A DNA stretch of 64,000 nt from an uncultured Fulvivirga sp. (GCA_947500555.1 CANMSE010000001.1:620001-684000); one strand, 5' to 3'; counted from the first letter of the stretch, positions 19,960-29,779 are shown. A program made the numbers and translations. Notes: generated from the sequence alone by a model not told the origin.

Positions 19960-19989
19960 TAAATATAGCTATTATAACACTATTGCAAA
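19960..19989 (-). promoter_or_regulatory. Candidate Bacteroidota-type promoter for gdhA
   Basis: On the minus strand TTTG (19989-19986), an 18-nt spacer, then TATATTTA (19967-19960), one mismatch from TAnnTTTG. Predicted transcript start about 15 nt before the gdhA ATG. Confidence 0.5.
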
Positions 19990-20007
19990 CGATTTCGAAT
20001 GCTTAAT

Positions 20008-22818
20008 TCAAAGCTTCTCAGATAAGAATTTTGCTGTATGATTGTTCTTTAATTTGGCTAGATCTTCAGGTAACCCTGAAAAGCAAATAGTTCCGCCATA
20101 TTCCCCACCTTCAGGTCCTAAATCAATAACCCAGTCAGCCGATTTTATAACCTCCATATTGTGCTCAATTATGATTACACTATTACCTTGTTCCACCAAA
20201 GCATTGACTGAATCAAGAAGTTTCAGAATATCATGAAAATGTAAGCCGGTAGTCGGTTCATCAAAAATAAACAGAATATGATCCTTTTTATCTCGTGTAT
20301 TCTTACCCAGGAAAAAGGCTAATTTAACTCGTTGCGCCTCACCTCCGCTTAGGCTGTTTGACGATTGGCCCAAACCAATGTATCCTAGTCCAACATCATA
20401 AAGTGGCTTAATCTTATTGATTATGGAAGCCTTACCTTCAAAAAAGGTAAGGCTTTCTTCTACAGTCAATTCCAATACTTCCGAGATATTTTTTCCATTG
20501 TATTCTACATCAAGAATCTCCTGCTTAAAGCGCTTTCCTTTACAGCTCTCACACGTAAGGTAAATATCTGCCATGAATTGCATTTCAATCTTTACTACAC
20601 CTTCTCCCTGACAAGTTTCACAGCGTCCACCATCAACATTAAAAGAGAAGTGGGAAGGTTTGTACCCACGTTGTTTTGAAAGAGTCTGATCAGCAAAGAG
20701 TTGCCTTATGAAATCATAGGCTTTGACATAGGTCACCGGATTGGAACGTGACGATTTGCCTATTGGATTTTGATCCACAAATTCAATTTGTGTTACTTTC
20801 TCATAATCGCCTTCAAGCTTATCGAATTTACCTGTAGTCTCAGAGACTGTTCCAAGTATTTTTCCAACTGCCGGATAGAGAAGTTTTTTGACTAAAGTTG
20901 ATTTTCCAGATCCACTTACTCCTGTTATAGTTGTTAAAACTCCTAAAGGAAAAGTAACATCAACATTATTAAGGTTATTCTCAATTGCTCCAGATATGGT
21001 AATAGAGTCTTTCCATTTTCTTCTTTGTCCAGGAACCGTAATATTTTCACGGCCAGTCAAGAAATCTGCTGTATGACCCTCCCCTTTGTCCAGTTCCTTG
21101 AGATCACCCTGAAATATTAGCTCTCCCCCATGCACACCAGCATCAGGACCTATATCAATAATTTGATCCGCAGCGCGCATCACTTCTTCCTCATGTTCAA
21201 CGACTATAACAGTATTTCCCAAATCCCGCAGTGATTCAAGGACGCCTACTAACTTTTGAGTGTCTCTAGGATGCAGACCAATGCTAGGTTCATCGAGAAT
21301 ATACATGGACCCTACCAAAGCACTTCCCAATGATGTTGCCAATTTGATTCTTTGAAATTCTCCTCCCGATAGAGTGGAAGTCATACGATTTAACGTTAGA
21401 TAGCCTAAGCCAACCCGCTGAATGAAATCAAGCCGATATTGAATTTCTTTTAATAACCTCCTTGAAACTTCTTCTTGATGATCAGTCAGCTCCAATGAAT
21501 TGAAAAAATCAACTGCCCTCTCAACGGGCATCAAAACCAAATCGGTTATTGACTTATCACCTACTTTTACATAGCTAGCATCTTTTCTTAAACGAGTTCC
21601 TCGGCAATCAGGACAAACAGTCCTCCCTCTATACCTTGAAAGAAGAACCCGGTACTGAATTTTATGAGTTTTTGATTCTAAATGTTTAAAAAATGCATTC
21701 AATCCATCAAAGTGCTCGTTGCCAACCCAAAGAAGTTCTTTTTCTTCAGGGGTCAATTCATAATAAGTTCTATGAATAGGAAAATCGAACTTTATGCCCT
21801 CTTTCAAAAGTGGCTGTAGCCACTTTTTCATAGTTTCACTGCGCCAGGGGGCAATAGCTCCTTCGTATATTGAAAGACTTTTGTCAGGTATTACCAAATC
21901 ATGATCAATCCCTAAAACATTACCAAAACCTTCACAAGTACGGCATGCTCCGTAAGGGTTATTGAAACTGAAAAAATTTACCGATGGCTCCTCAAATTTT
22001 ATTCCATCTGCTTCAAACCTATCGGAGAAGTCTTTTCTACTTTCGCCTGCTACATGAATATAACAGTCGCCAATTCCTTCAAAAAAAGCAGTTTGAACTG
22101 AATCCGAAATCCTATACACAGTATCCTCATCATCTTTATCCACAACTGCTCTGTCAATGAGGATTTCAAAGTCAGTAACCTTTTTCAAAGCTTTGGCATC
22201 ATTCAGAAGCTCTTCTATAAACTGTGGATTATCTTCGATCAATACTCTTGTGTATCCTTTACTTAAGAGAATCTCCAATTCCTTTTTAACAGTTCGGTCT
22301 TTCTGAAGTTTTAAAGGGCAGGTGATCATGACCTTAGTACCTTTATCATGCCTGTTTATGTAATCGACCACATCAGAAATGGAATCTTTAGTAACCTCCA
22401 CCCCACTTACAGGTGATATAGTGATCCCAATGCGTGCAAAAAGTAACTTCAAATAGTCAAATATCTCTGTAGAAGTCCCAACCGTTGATCTCGGATTTCT
22501 TGTGTTTACTTTTTGTTCTATTGCTATGGCAGGTGAAACTCCTTTAATGTAATCAACTTCTGGTTTTTCCATTCTACCAAGAAATTGTCTGGCATATGAA
22601 CTTAAGCTCTCAACATACATTCGCTGTCCTTCAGCAAACAGTGTATCAAAAGCCAGTGATGATTTCCCAGATCCCGAAAGTCCAGTTACTACAATCAACT
22701 TATTACGCGGAATAGCTAAGCTTAGGTTTTTTAAATTATTGACCTTGGCCCCTTTTACAATAATAAATTCTTTTGGATCAAGCTGATCGATACTCTTGTT
22801 TTTTGCTACCTCTGCCAT
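20008..22818 (-). CDS. uvrA: Excinuclease ABC subunit A
   Basis: The damage-recognition ATPase of nucleotide excision repair, 936 residues. Two ABC modules are seen: Walker A sites [15 protein letters not shown] and [15 protein letters not shown], and signature loops [16 protein letters not shown] and [16 protein letters not shown]. Three Cys-pair regions are present: [18 protein letters not shown] and the C-terminal CETCQGEG...CESCKGKRF zinc module. Length and domain order fit UvrA1. Many Bacteroidota carry a second uvrA, so this may be one of two. An exact TAnnTTTG box (22834-22827, minus strand) lies only 9 nt before the ATG, hinting at a very short leader. Confidence 0.95.
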   Translation of the reverse strand: MAEVAKNKSIDQLDPKEFIIVKGAKVNNLKNLSLAIPRNKLIVVTGLSGSGKSSLAFDTLFAEGQRMYVESLSSYARQFLGRMEKPEVDYIKGVSPAIAIEQKVNTRNPRSTVGTSTEIFDYLKLLFARIGITISPVSGVEVTKDSISDVVDYINRHDKGTKVMITCPLKLQKDRTVKKELEILLSKGYTRVLIEDNPQFIEELLNDAKALKKVTDFEILIDRAVVDKDDEDTVYRISDSVQTAFFEGIGDCYIHVAGESRKDFSDRFEADGIKFEEPSVNFFSFNNPYGACRTCEGFGNVLGIDHDLVIPDKSLSIYEGAIAPWRSETMKKWLQPLLKEGIKFDFPIHRTYYELTPEEKELLWVGNEHFDGLNAFFKHLESKTHKIQYRVLLSRYRGRTVCPDCRGTRLRKDASYVKVGDKSITDLVLMPVERAVDFFNSLELTDHQEEVSRRLLKEIQYRLDFIQRVGLGYLTLNRMTSTLSGGEFQRIKLATSLGSALVGSMYILDEPSIGLHPRDTQKLVGVLESLRDLGNTVIVVEHEEEVMRAADQIIDIGPDAGVHGGELIFQGDLKELDKGEGHTADFLTGRENITVPGQRRKWKDSITISGAIENNLNNVDVTFPLGVLTTITGVSGSGKSTLVKKLLYPAVGKILGTVSETTGKFDKLEGDYEKVTQIEFVDQNPIGKSSRSNPVTYVKAYDFIRQLFADQTLSKQRGYKPSHFSFNVDGGRCETCQGEGVVKIEMQFMADIYLTCESCKGKRFKQEILDVEYNGKNISEVLELTVEESLTFFEGKASIINKIKPLYDVGLGYIGLGQSSNSLSGGEAQRVKLAFFLGKNTRDKKDHILFIFDEPTTGLHFHDILKLLDSVNALVEQGNSVIIIEHNMEVIKSADWVIDLGPEGGEYGGTICFSGLPEDLAKLKNNHTAKFLSEKL

Positions 22819-23413
22819 AGAATTTGCAAAGATACATGACAGAAAAGATTAATGCTCTATTCCGTTCAATCTTCATGAAAGTCTTTCTTTTAAAGCTTTC
22901 ATTTAAAATTTCAATCTCATTAAAGTTTATTTTTTATATCCAAATTATGGTATCAATTCATATATCGACAGTAGCTAATCTTGACAGGATAGGTGGGCAT
23001 TTACAGTTTCAAAAGGTTAGCTATAGATGGATTCTTTAAGTCTAATTAAGAGTCATCACCCTCCTTTTAAAAGAGATTAAAAAATTCATTTTTAAGACCT
23101 TAGGACGTTTTTAAGCATCATTTATTACTTTTTCTACCTCAAGAATATCAGTGGGTCTTGGTTTCAGTTGACCAGTTTTTTTCTACAGTTATTCCTTCAA
23201 AAAATCTAAGACTTTACAATTCAATATGAGGAATTAAAATCAAGAATATGAGAGGTATTCTCCTTCGGATTGCAAAAATATTTTTTGAAAATATTTGCCT
23301 ATTAGATTTATATTTTTTTACATTTGATTTCTACGAATAAAAAAATCTCACCAAAAAACTCGGGACATACAATATGATATAGACCTCTACGTTAATTTAA
23401 ATTGTAAACCTTA
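22819..23413. other. Long intergenic region between uvrA and an ECF sigma gene
   Basis: Nearly 600 nt, AT-rich, between divergent genes. It contains the uvrA -7 candidate at its left end and a promoter candidate for the sigma gene at 23294-23326. A 71-codon open frame at 22824-23039 starts six bases from uvrA, is very rich in Phe/Ile/Lys and lacks any signal or family motif; I do not believe it. No convincing RNA structure was found. Confidence 0.6.
23294..23326 (+). promoter_or_regulatory. Candidate Bacteroidota-type promoter for the ECF sigma gene at 23414
   Basis: TTTG at 23294-23297, a 21-nt spacer and an exact TAnnTTTG box (TACATTTG, 23319-23326). This would give a leader of about 80 nt. 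Confidence 0.55.
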
Positions 23414-24013
23414 ATGGAGAAGTATAAGATCAGTGATAGTCAGTTGGTATCACTTTACAAAAACGGTAGCGAAGAGGCCTTTGAAATGTTGTTGGACAGA
23501 CATAAGTCTAGAGTTTTCACTACTATTTATTTAATTGTAAAGGATAAATATGAAGCAGAAGACCTGCTTCAAGAGGTATTTATCAAAGCCATACGGACAA
23601 TTAAAGAGGGACGTTATAACGAAGAAGGTAAATTTTTGCCATGGATTTTGAGGATTGCTCATAATCTGGCAATAGATCACTTTAGAAAAGAAAAACGCAA
23701 TCCGACCATCGTAATGGAGGACGGAAGCTCAGTGTTTAATACAATGCAATTTGCCGAAGGGTCATTCGAGTCTGACCAAATAAGGCAGGAAACGCATGCG
23801 AAGTTGAAGCAGCTCATCAACGAATTGCCGGAAGCACAAAAAGAAGTGTTGGTGATGAGGCATTACATGGAGATGAGTTTTCAGGAAATTGCAGAATCAA
23901 CGGGGGTAAGCATTAATACTGCTTTGGGGAGAATGAGGTATGCACTGATTAATCTTAGGAAAAAAATGCAACAATATAATATTGCCTATGATCAGAACTT
24001 TTACCCAAGATGA
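23414..24013 (+). CDS. ECF-family RNA polymerase sigma factor
   Basis: The 199-residue protein has sigma region 2 (EAFEMLLDRHKSRVFTTIYL, YEAEDLLQEVFIKA, FLPWILRIAHNLAIDHFRK) and region 4 (LPEAQKEVLVMRHYMEMSFQEIAESTGVS). No sigma 3 or extra domain, so it is a minimal ECF factor. The next gene overlaps its 3' end by 26 bp and could encode its regulator. No membrane anti-sigma gene follows, unlike the FecI/FecR pairs common in the phylum. Target promoters unknown. Confidence 0.92.
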   Translation: MEKYKISDSQLVSLYKNGSEEAFEMLLDRHKSRVFTTIYLIVKDKYEAEDLLQEVFIKAIRTIKEGRYNEEGKFLPWILRIAHNLAIDHFRKEKRNPTIVMEDGSSVFNTMQFAEGSFESDQIRQETHAKLKQLINELPEAQKEVLVMRHYMEMSFQEIAESTGVSINTALGRMRYALINLRKKMQQYNIAYDQNFYPR

Positions 24014-24224
24014 CTTAATCAGGTACGTATATCACGAAACCACGGAAGCGGAAAGTAAAGAAATAGAACAAGCTATGCTTTTCGATGCTGAACTTGAAGC
24101 CCGTTATAATGAAATTAACGGCATTAAAAAACGTTTGGATAGTGCTGAACAAACTCCTTCGGATCGTGTAATTGCTAATATATTAGATTATTCAAAATCG
24201 CTAAATTTGCTTCCTAATAAATAG
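23988..24224 (+). CDS. Small soluble protein co-encoded with the ECF sigma factor (possible anti-sigma)
   Basis: The ATG at 23988 lies inside the end of the sigma gene; a TTG two codons earlier is also in frame. The 78-residue product has no hydrophobic segment. Its first half (TQDDLIRYVYHETTEAESKEIEQAM) looks like the short helical cytosolic N-terminus of Bacteroidota anti-sigma proteins, with the pattern 'DLI.Y.Y.E....E...IE.', but no zinc-binding HxxxCxxC is present. Coupled translation with the sigma factor supports a regulator or co-factor role; this is inference. It ends 3 nt before nth. Confidence 0.7.
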   Translation: MIRTFTQDDLIRYVYHETTEAESKEIEQAMLFDAELEARYNEINGIKKRLDSAEQTPSDRVIANILDYSKSLNLLPNK

Positions 24225-24227
24225 GAA

Positions 24228-24872
24228 ATGCAGAGAAAAGAGCGATTTGAAAAATTTATAGCATATTTTACTGAAAACCAGCCTGAAGCTGAGACGGAAT
24301 TACAGTATAATAATCCATATGAGCTTTTAGTGGCTGTGATACTCAGTGCTCAGTGTACTGACAAACGCATTAATGCGGTTACTCCAGCATTATTTCAACA
24401 ATTTCCTACTGCCGAACATTTGGCAACGAGTCACTTTGATGAAGTGTTTCCTTTTATAAAATCGGTATCCTACCCCAACAATAAAACCAAACATCTGATC
24501 GGCATGGCTAAAATGTTGATCGAAGAGTTCGATTCTAAAGTACCTTCGGACATTAGCGAACTTCAAAAACTTCCCGGGGTTGGAAGAAAAACAGCTAATG
24601 TCATTGCCTCCGTAGTTTATAATCAGCCGGCAATGGCCGTAGATACTCATGTTTTTCGGGTATCCAAAAGATTGGGCCTTGTAAACCAAAACGCCAAAAC
24701 GCCACTAGAAGTGGAAAAACAGTTGATGCGTTATTTGCCTAAAGAATATGTAGCTACAGCCCATCATTGGTTAATCTTACACGGGAGATATATCTGTCTA
24801 GCCCGTACGCCAAAGTGTGAAGAGTGCTCTTTACAATACTTTTGCAGATACTTCCAGAAGAACTTCGCATAA
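24228..24872 (+). CDS. nth: Endonuclease III
   Basis: Base-excision-repair glycosylase/AP lyase of 214 residues acting on oxidised pyrimidines. The helix-hairpin-helix LPGVGRKTANV carries the catalytic Lys121, Asp139 lies in AVDTHVFRV, and the 4Fe-4S ligands Cys190, Cys197, Cys200 and Cys206 have the standard C-x6-C-x2-C-x5-C spacing. The start ATG is 3 nt past the small sigma-linked gene, so it may be part of the same transcript. Full length for the family. Confidence 0.95.
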   Translation: MQRKERFEKFIAYFTENQPEAETELQYNNPYELLVAVILSAQCTDKRINAVTPALFQQFPTAEHLATSHFDEVFPFIKSVSYPNNKTKHLIGMAKMLIEEFDSKVPSDISELQKLPGVGRKTANVIASVVYNQPAMAVDTHVFRVSKRLGLVNQNAKTPLEVEKQLMRYLPKEYVATAHHWLILHGRYICLARTPKCEECSLQYFCRYFQKNFA

Positions 24873-24879
24873 CACAACC

Positions 24880-26064
24880 ATGCGAATTTGTATTATCCAT
24901 CAATACTATAAAACACCAGAAACAGGTGGTGCAATACGCTCATATTACATAGCAAGATATCTCACGAGGTTGGGTCATGACGTATGTGTTATTACCGCCA
25001 GAAATAATAAAGAGTATAGTATTGACAATATCGAAGGTGTTGAAGTCCATTATTTACCAGTCTATTACGAAAACCATCTTAGTTTTTTAAGTCGGATTCA
25101 TGCCTTTTTCCTATTTGTCTGGAAGGCCAAAAGATTAATGAAAAAGCTTATTCCCATTGATTTGAATTATGTCATCACCACCCCTTTAACAACCGGACTG
25201 ATCGCTTTATATGGGAAGAATAAGCTTAGAATCCCTTATATATTCGAAATAGGAGATTTATGGCCGGAAGCCCCGATTCAACTTGGTGTTTTAAAAAATC
25301 CTCTATTGAAAACGCTGGCACGCAAATGGGAAAAAAGCTTTTATGAAAATGCTGAAAGCCTTATTGCTTTGTCAACAGATATAAAAAACTACATTCATTC
25401 TCAAGTCCCTGAACAAAGAGTAGAAGTCATTACAAATTTTGCAGACACCACCTTTTTTAACCTCGAAGAAAAGCAGTCATCACTAGAAGCGCAATTTAAG
25501 GTTAAAGGCAAATTTGTTATCTCTTATTTGGGCACTGTTGGGTTAGCCAATGAGTTGGAATATCTTTTATCCGTTGTCAAGGCGGTCAAAGCAGCTTCTA
25601 TTCATTTTATAATAGCAGGAGGTGGCGCCAAATTTAATAGTATTAGAAAGCAGGCTAAAGAAATGGATAACATAACCTTTTTTGAACATATGAATAAAAA
25701 GGAGTTGAAAGAAATTGTTAATGTAACCGATGCGATTTATGTCAGTTTTAAAGATGTTGAAATATTAAGTTCCGGTAGCCCTAACAAGTTTTTTGATGGC
25801 CTTGCCGCTGGTAAATTAATTATTACAAATTTTGGAGGTTGGATTAGAGACTTAATAGAAAATAATAATTGTGGGTTTTATCATTCGCCTCACGATCCAG
25901 ACAGCTTTTTGGAAAAAATTTCTCCTTTTATTCATGACGAAAAGCAGCTTAAACAAGCTCAAAAGAATGCGTATTCCTTAGCTTCTAAATTTTCTCCAGA
26001 ACTTCAACTCGATAAACTTAAAGACCTCATTCAAAATTTTAACAAAGCATATCCATTCAACTGA
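24880..26064 (+). CDS. Family 4 glycosyltransferase
   Basis: The start is the ATG at 24880, 7 nt past nth, because the GT-B N-terminus (MRICIIHQYYKTPETGGAIR) begins there; the longer frame overlaps nth. About 394 residues. The N-terminal half carries the acceptor-site HQYY and GGAIRSY segment, then IFEIGDLWPEAPIQLG. The C-terminal half carries the nucleotide-sugar site (ISYLGTVGLANELE, SSGSPNKFFDGLAAGK). This is close in pattern to the WcaI/WbuB-like GT4 enzymes that build polysaccharides. No other polysaccharide genes lie nearby, so acceptor and sugar are unknown. It overlaps the convergent DsrE-like gene by 34 bp. Confidence 0.88.
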   Translation: MRICIIHQYYKTPETGGAIRSYYIARYLTRLGHDVCVITARNNKEYSIDNIEGVEVHYLPVYYENHLSFLSRIHAFFLFVWKAKRLMKKLIPIDLNYVITTPLTTGLIALYGKNKLRIPYIFEIGDLWPEAPIQLGVLKNPLLKTLARKWEKSFYENAESLIALSTDIKNYIHSQVPEQRVEVITNFADTTFFNLEEKQSSLEAQFKVKGKFVISYLGTVGLANELEYLLSVVKAVKAASIHFIIAGGGAKFNSIRKQAKEMDNITFFEHMNKKELKEIVNVTDAIYVSFKDVEILSSGSPNKFFDGLAAGKLIITNFGGWIRDLIENNNCGFYHSPHDPDSFLEKISPFIHDEKQLKQAQKNAYSLASKFSPELQLDKLKDLIQNFNKAYPFN

Positions 26065-26561
26065 TGCGTGGTGACTGTAGTGAGCATTGAAATTGCTATC
26101 TCAACATTTTTGTTTACTTCTTCAGCATTAATATCTCTAGAAATCAACGACTGACCACAAACCGTAAGGCGTACGCCAGCATCGGATAAAGCCTTGATTA
26201 ATTCATTATTGGGATTATCAACCCCATACTTTTTACGATAAACTCTATCGCTGGCAATAGCCATAGTTGCACCTCCATGAATGGCCAACACTACATCCAT
26301 TTTGGAAACATCAGCTCCCGCTACAGCATGTAAGTTCAGTAAGCGAGCCACGTTGTTCAAGGACCAATTAAACTCAGATGGATCTTTATTACCAGTGACA
26401 AGGTCTATAACAATCTTATAATTTAAAGAAGGGTCTGCCTTAACCGAAGCTTCGGGGATGTCATAAATACCGCCAAAAGGAGTAACAATAGGATTTTTCC
26501 TTTCCTGAGAAAAGGCAAAATTGAAACTGAGGATAAAAATACTCGTTATAAATAGTCTCAT
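26031..26561 (-). CDS. Secreted DsrE/DsrF-like protein
   Basis: The 176-residue protein has a signal peptide (ILSFNFAFSQ) before a DsrE-type Rossmann-like domain: strand KIVIDLVTGN, helix with LLNLHAVAG, strand MDVVLAIHGGATM, and Cys135 in VRLTVCGQSL. DsrE proteins are sulfur-relay proteins in the cytosol; exported versions with this single Cys are frequent in Bacteroidota and their role is undefined. Its start is 72 bp from the divergent GIN-domain gene. Confidence 0.8.
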   Translation of the reverse strand: MRLFITSIFILSFNFAFSQERKNPIVTPFGGIYDIPEASVKADPSLNYKIVIDLVTGNKDPSEFNWSLNNVARLLNLHAVAGADVSKMDVVLAIHGGATMAIASDRVYRKKYGVDNPNNELIKALSDAGVRLTVCGQSLISRDINAEEVNKNVEIAISMLTTVTTHQLNGYALLKF

Positions 26562-26633
26562 GATATATTCAAATTATTGATGCAACCAAAGTTGCTCATT
26601 TTGCATCTTAACAGTCAAACAAAACTCAAAATC

Positions 26634-27359
26634 ATGATTAGAATTTTTACTCTAACCTTCATAACCCTTTCTTCTGTGGCTTTCGGTCAGCAGTTTTCAG
26701 AAGATCTTGACCCATTCAATAAACTGGTAGTAGACCCATATATTGAAATTGAATTAGTCAAAGGTGATAAAGAGCAAATCGAGGTTTTTTATGATAACAT
26801 CGATCCGGATGAAATCTTCGCAGAACAACAAGGTAAAACACTCAGAGTGTATCTGGCTGATGCGAAAGTGGGATTTAGTCTTTTTGCTGATGATAATTTT
26901 AGAAAAAAGAAATACCGCTATTCAAGTGTAAGGATGGTGATTACCTATAAAACATTGAAGAATATTCAATTTAGAGGAGAAGAAAAGCTTACATGTAATG
27001 ACGAGTTATCTGGAAGTAGGATAAAGCTTAAGGCATATGGTCAAACAAAAATTAGAATTGCTTCTGTTGACACCAGGAAATTTAAGGTTGCTCTTTATGG
27101 GGAAAACGAAATGAAAATTAGTTCTGGTAATACGTACAATCAAATAGTAAATACTTATGGCGAAAACACAATAGAAGCCAGTAATTTGATCAGCTATGGT
27201 GTTAAAACCAATAGTTTTGGAGAGAATCGGATTTCCGTTAATGCTACAGACTATTTGAGAATTCTACATATAGGAGAAGGTCGATTAAGTTATGCCGGGC
27301 AACCTACTGTAGAACGCAACTGGACTATTGGAGAAGTAGATATAAGGCGATTAAGATAA
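26634..27359 (+). CDS. Secreted GIN-domain (DUF2807) protein
   Basis: I start at the ATG 26634 because it opens a signal peptide (IRIFTLTFITLSSVAFGQ); the frame is open 19 codons further up without signal character. The mature part is a right-handed beta-helix-like repeat protein of the 'putative auto-transporter adhesin, head GIN domain' family: DPFNKLVVDPYIEIELVKGD, then repeated YGENEMKI, YGENTIEA and FGENRISV blades. Family members are exported; adhesion is only suggested. A strong bidirectional terminator follows. Confidence 0.85.
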   Translation: MIRIFTLTFITLSSVAFGQQFSEDLDPFNKLVVDPYIEIELVKGDKEQIEVFYDNIDPDEIFAEQQGKTLRVYLADAKVGFSLFADDNFRKKKYRYSSVRMVITYKTLKNIQFRGEEKLTCNDELSGSRIKLKAYGQTKIRIASVDTRKFKVALYGENEMKISSGNTYNQIVNTYGENTIEASNLISYGVKTNSFGENRISVNATDYLRILHIGEGRLSYAGQPTVERNWTIGEVDIRRLR

Positions 27360-27380
27360 ATATCTAAAATCTGGATATTA

Positions 27381-27413
27381 AAAAACCCCCATGATAGCTA
27401 TCATGGGGGTTTT
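27381..27413. terminator. Bidirectional Rho-independent terminator
   Basis: CCCCCATGATA (27386-27396) pairs perfectly with TATCATGGGGG (27399-27409) around GC, flanked by AAAA and TTTT, so it can serve both the GIN-domain gene and the small gene ending at 27415. Confidence 0.9.
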
Positions 27414-27414
27414 A

Positions 27415-27603
27415 TTAACTCGCTTTTAAAAGTTTTTCTTGTTTCAATTTTAGCGTCCTGACTTCTTTCTTTTCCATATCAAACCAGGCACATTCGACTA
27501 CGTAGGAGCTCTTGTCTTTAATGTATTTTAAGACTTCCATCACTTTACCATCTCTCACATTCCTTACCCGCTCTCCTTTCTTAAAGAGTCTTTTCATAGG
27601 CAT
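27415..27603 (-). CDS. Small basic protein, DUF2158/YodC-like
   Basis: The 62-residue (60 if the second Met is used) protein reads KGERVRNVRDGKVMEVLKYI, then VVECAWFDMEKKEVRTLKLKQEKLL. The order 'GD-V-x-x-x-DG-x-x-M-x-V ... V-x-C-x-WFD' is the pattern of YodC/DUF2158 small beta-barrel proteins. No function is known. It has its own terminator and a separate upstream gap of about 100 nt from the HtrA gene's stop. Confidence 0.65.
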   Translation of the reverse strand: MPMKRLFKKGERVRNVRDGKVMEVLKYIKDKSSYVVECAWFDMEKKEVRTLKLKQEKLLKAS

Positions 27604-27701
27604 TTAACTAAATTAATTCAAAGATCTTGTTGACTTAAGTATACGAATTTTTTCCTACCCAGTCTGACTTTTCTATATTTTTTTATTCATTAAATAAAAG
27701 G

Positions 27702-29192
27702 CTATAATCCTAAACCATAATAGTACGTTCCAGACCCATCTTGATAAACTCCTTCAATCAAAACTCCACCATCCTTATTTTCTAAAATGTCTACTACATC
27801 CTCAGGGCTATCTACTTCTGAATCATCAATTTTTGTAATGATAAATCCTTCGCGCATATCAGTATACCGACTTATTTTACCTGGCTTAATAGACTTTACC
27901 AATACGCCAGATTTAATATCCAGTCTCTTCAACGTTTTACTGTCTACTTCTCCCAATCCTATTCCCAGGGCCATTAAAATCTCGTCTTTCTCCTCTTTTA
28001 CGATTTTGGTATTTCCATCCCTGTTTTTGAGTAGAACAGCAAACTCTTTGGAAGTACCTTTCCTGTCCACCTTAATAGATACCTTATCACCCGGTCGTTT
28101 GCTTCCTACGTAACCTATTAAATTAGCTGTAGAGCGTATTTCTCGGCCATCAACTTCCGTAATCACATCGCCTTCCTTAATTCCTGCATCCTTAGCTCCA
28201 CTATTATCTGATAGGCCGGCAACAAATGCTCCAGCGTCTACTTCCAAATCGTTTTCTCTTGCCAGAACACTATTTACTTCCTGAATAGTAACTCCTAACC
28301 AACCGCGCTGAACAGTTCCATAATTTATTAGGTCTTCAACTACCTTACTTACAATATTGGAAGGAACAGCAAAAGAATAACCAGAATAGGCTCCGGTAGG
28401 ACTGGCAATTGCTGTATTAATTCCAACTAAATCACCATTAAGATTCACTAAAGCACCGCCACTATTTCCAGGGTTAACAGCGGCATCTGTTTGAATAAAT
28501 GACTCAATAGAAGCACTATCTCCAATAATGCCAATATTTCTTCCTTTGGCACTAATTATTCCCGCGGTAACGGTAGAATTCAAATTAAAAGGATTTCCAA
28601 CCGCCAGGACCCATTCTCCAACCTTCGCATCATCAGAGTTTGTAAGCGCCAGGTATGGTAGTCCTGCTTCCTCTATCTTGATCAGAGCAATGTCAGTGGT
28701 AGGATCCGTTCCGATCACCGTTGCTTTAAAACTTTTATTGTTATGAAGTGTGACTTCAAGATCATCAGCCTGATCGATAACATGGTTATTGGTGACAATG
28801 TACCCCTCGTTACTAATAATAACACCAGAACCTGACCCAACTCTAGGTCCCTGCCGCATTCCTCTATCATCCCTAAAAAAGGGACCGAAAAAATCTCTAA
28901 ATTGTTCAGGTATAGCTTGTTGTTGACTATTTCTAGAAACTCTTGAAGTTTGTGTAGAACGTATGTGTACAACCGCATCCATTACTTTGTTGGCTGCTTC
29001 TGTGAAACTTACCGGTACAGTACCAGCAACTCCGTCTAAATTTTCATAATTGGCTTTTACAGCCGGTGTTTTATCCACGTGCTCTATAAGAACTGCATTT
29101 TCATTGTTGTTGTACAATTCAAATGACCCTATAGTTAATGCACTTCCCAATACTGCCGCAAGAAGCAGTGATCCAAAATTTCTTGTTTCCAT
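27702..29192 (-). CDS. Do/DegP-family periplasmic serine protease (HtrA)
   Basis: Periplasmic quality-control protease of 496 residues. N-terminal signal anchor, a trypsin-like domain with His in GYIVTNNHVID, Asp in DPTTDIALIKI and Ser in NPGNSGGALV, then two PDZ domains (from about 300 GWLGVTIQEVNS and from about 415). The PDZ2 is present, so it is DegP/DegQ- rather than DegS-like. It lies next to an Hsp20 gene in the same direction with a hairpin between them, forming a protein-stress neighbourhood. Confidence 0.93.
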   Translation of the reverse strand: METRNFGSLLLAAVLGSALTIGSFELYNNNENAVLIEHVDKTPAVKANYENLDGVAGTVPVSFTEAANKVMDAVVHIRSTQTSRVSRNSQQQAIPEQFRDFFGPFFRDDRGMRQGPRVGSGSGVIISNEGYIVTNNHVIDQADDLEVTLHNNKSFKATVIGTDPTTDIALIKIEEAGLPYLALTNSDDAKVGEWVLAVGNPFNLNSTVTAGIISAKGRNIGIIGDSASIESFIQTDAAVNPGNSGGALVNLNGDLVGINTAIASPTGAYSGYSFAVPSNIVSKVVEDLINYGTVQRGWLGVTIQEVNSVLARENDLEVDAGAFVAGLSDNSGAKDAGIKEGDVITEVDGREIRSTANLIGYVGSKRPGDKVSIKVDRKGTSKEFAVLLKNRDGNTKIVKEEKDEILMALGIGLGEVDSKTLKRLDIKSGVLVKSIKPGKISRYTDMREGFIITKIDDSEVDSPEDVVDILENKDGGVLIEGVYQDGSGTYYYGLGL

Positions 29193-29306
29193 TTTATTCT
29201 ATTTTCAATTATAAATTTCTCATTCCAAAAAACGAGCCAATTGATTCGTAATTACGTTTAAGCAAAAACCAGAGTTCTATTTTTAACAAATTTTAAGAAA
29301 TAATAA

Positions 29307-29333
29307 TAGCCCTTGATATATTTTCAAGGGCTA
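29307..29333 (-). terminator. Terminator-like hairpin after the Hsp20 gene
   Basis: TAGCCCTTGA (29307-29316) pairs with TCAAGGGCTA (29324-29333), loop 7 nt, beginning 8 nt past the hsp20 stop on the minus strand. The following tract (TTATTATTTCTT) is T-rich but broken. Confidence 0.6.
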
Positions 29334-29340
29334 CTAGACA

Positions 29341-29769
29341 TTATCTTATTGAAATCAATCTTGAAGGCTTTTGCTTGGCCTCTTCTTTTTTTGGAATCAT
29401 TAGTCTCAAAATTCCGTCTGCATATTTGGCTTCAATCTTATCACTTTCTACCGTTTGAGGTAATGTGAAAGAGCGCTGAAATGAGTTGTAGAAGAACTCT
29501 CTCTTAGTGTAGTTACCTTCTGCATTTTCAGTTTTGCTTTCTTTCTCATAAGAAATGGTCAATAGCTGATTATCAAGTTCGATTTTAAAATTCTTCTTGC
29601 TCAATCCAGGAGCAGCCATTTCTACTTCATAGCGCTCGGCATTATCTGCAATGTTCACCGCAGGCATTGAATTCAATGTGTTTTGATCGTTGTTAATAAA
29701 CCAATCTCTTCCGAAAAAATCATCAAAGAATGTCGGAATCAGGTCGTTTGATCTTCTAATAAGTGTCAT
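29341..29769 (-). CDS. Hsp20/alpha-crystallin small heat-shock protein
   Basis: The 142-residue ATP-independent chaperone has an alpha-crystallin domain (VNIADNAERYEVEMAAPGL, FKIELDNQLLTISYEK) and the conserved A-x-x-x-x-G-[IV]-L motif in AKYADGILRLMIPKKE. A perfect AGGAGG lies 5 nt before the ATG, which stands out in a genome where such sites are scarce and suggests strong expression. Confidence 0.93.
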   Translation of the reverse strand: MTLIRRSNDLIPTFFDDFFGRDWFINNDQNTLNSMPAVNIADNAERYEVEMAAPGLSKKNFKIELDNQLLTISYEKESKTENAEGNYTKREFFYNSFQRSFTLPQTVESDKIEAKYADGILRLMIPKKEEAKQKPSRLISIR

Positions 29770-29770
29770 A

Positions 29771-29779
29771 ATTCCTCCT
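29771..29779 (-). promoter_or_regulatory. Strong Shine-Dalgarno of hsp20
   Basis: The minus strand reads AAGGAGG immediately 5' of AATT-ATG. Most genes in this window have no such site. Confidence 0.6.

Noticed and set aside
22824..23039. 71-codon frame next to the uvrA start
   Set aside because: Phe/Ile/Lys-rich low-complexity translation, no motif, and it overlaps the uvrA promoter region.
28715..28978. 87-codon frame inside the HtrA gene
   Set aside because: Alternate-frame shadow covering the HtrA catalytic domain.
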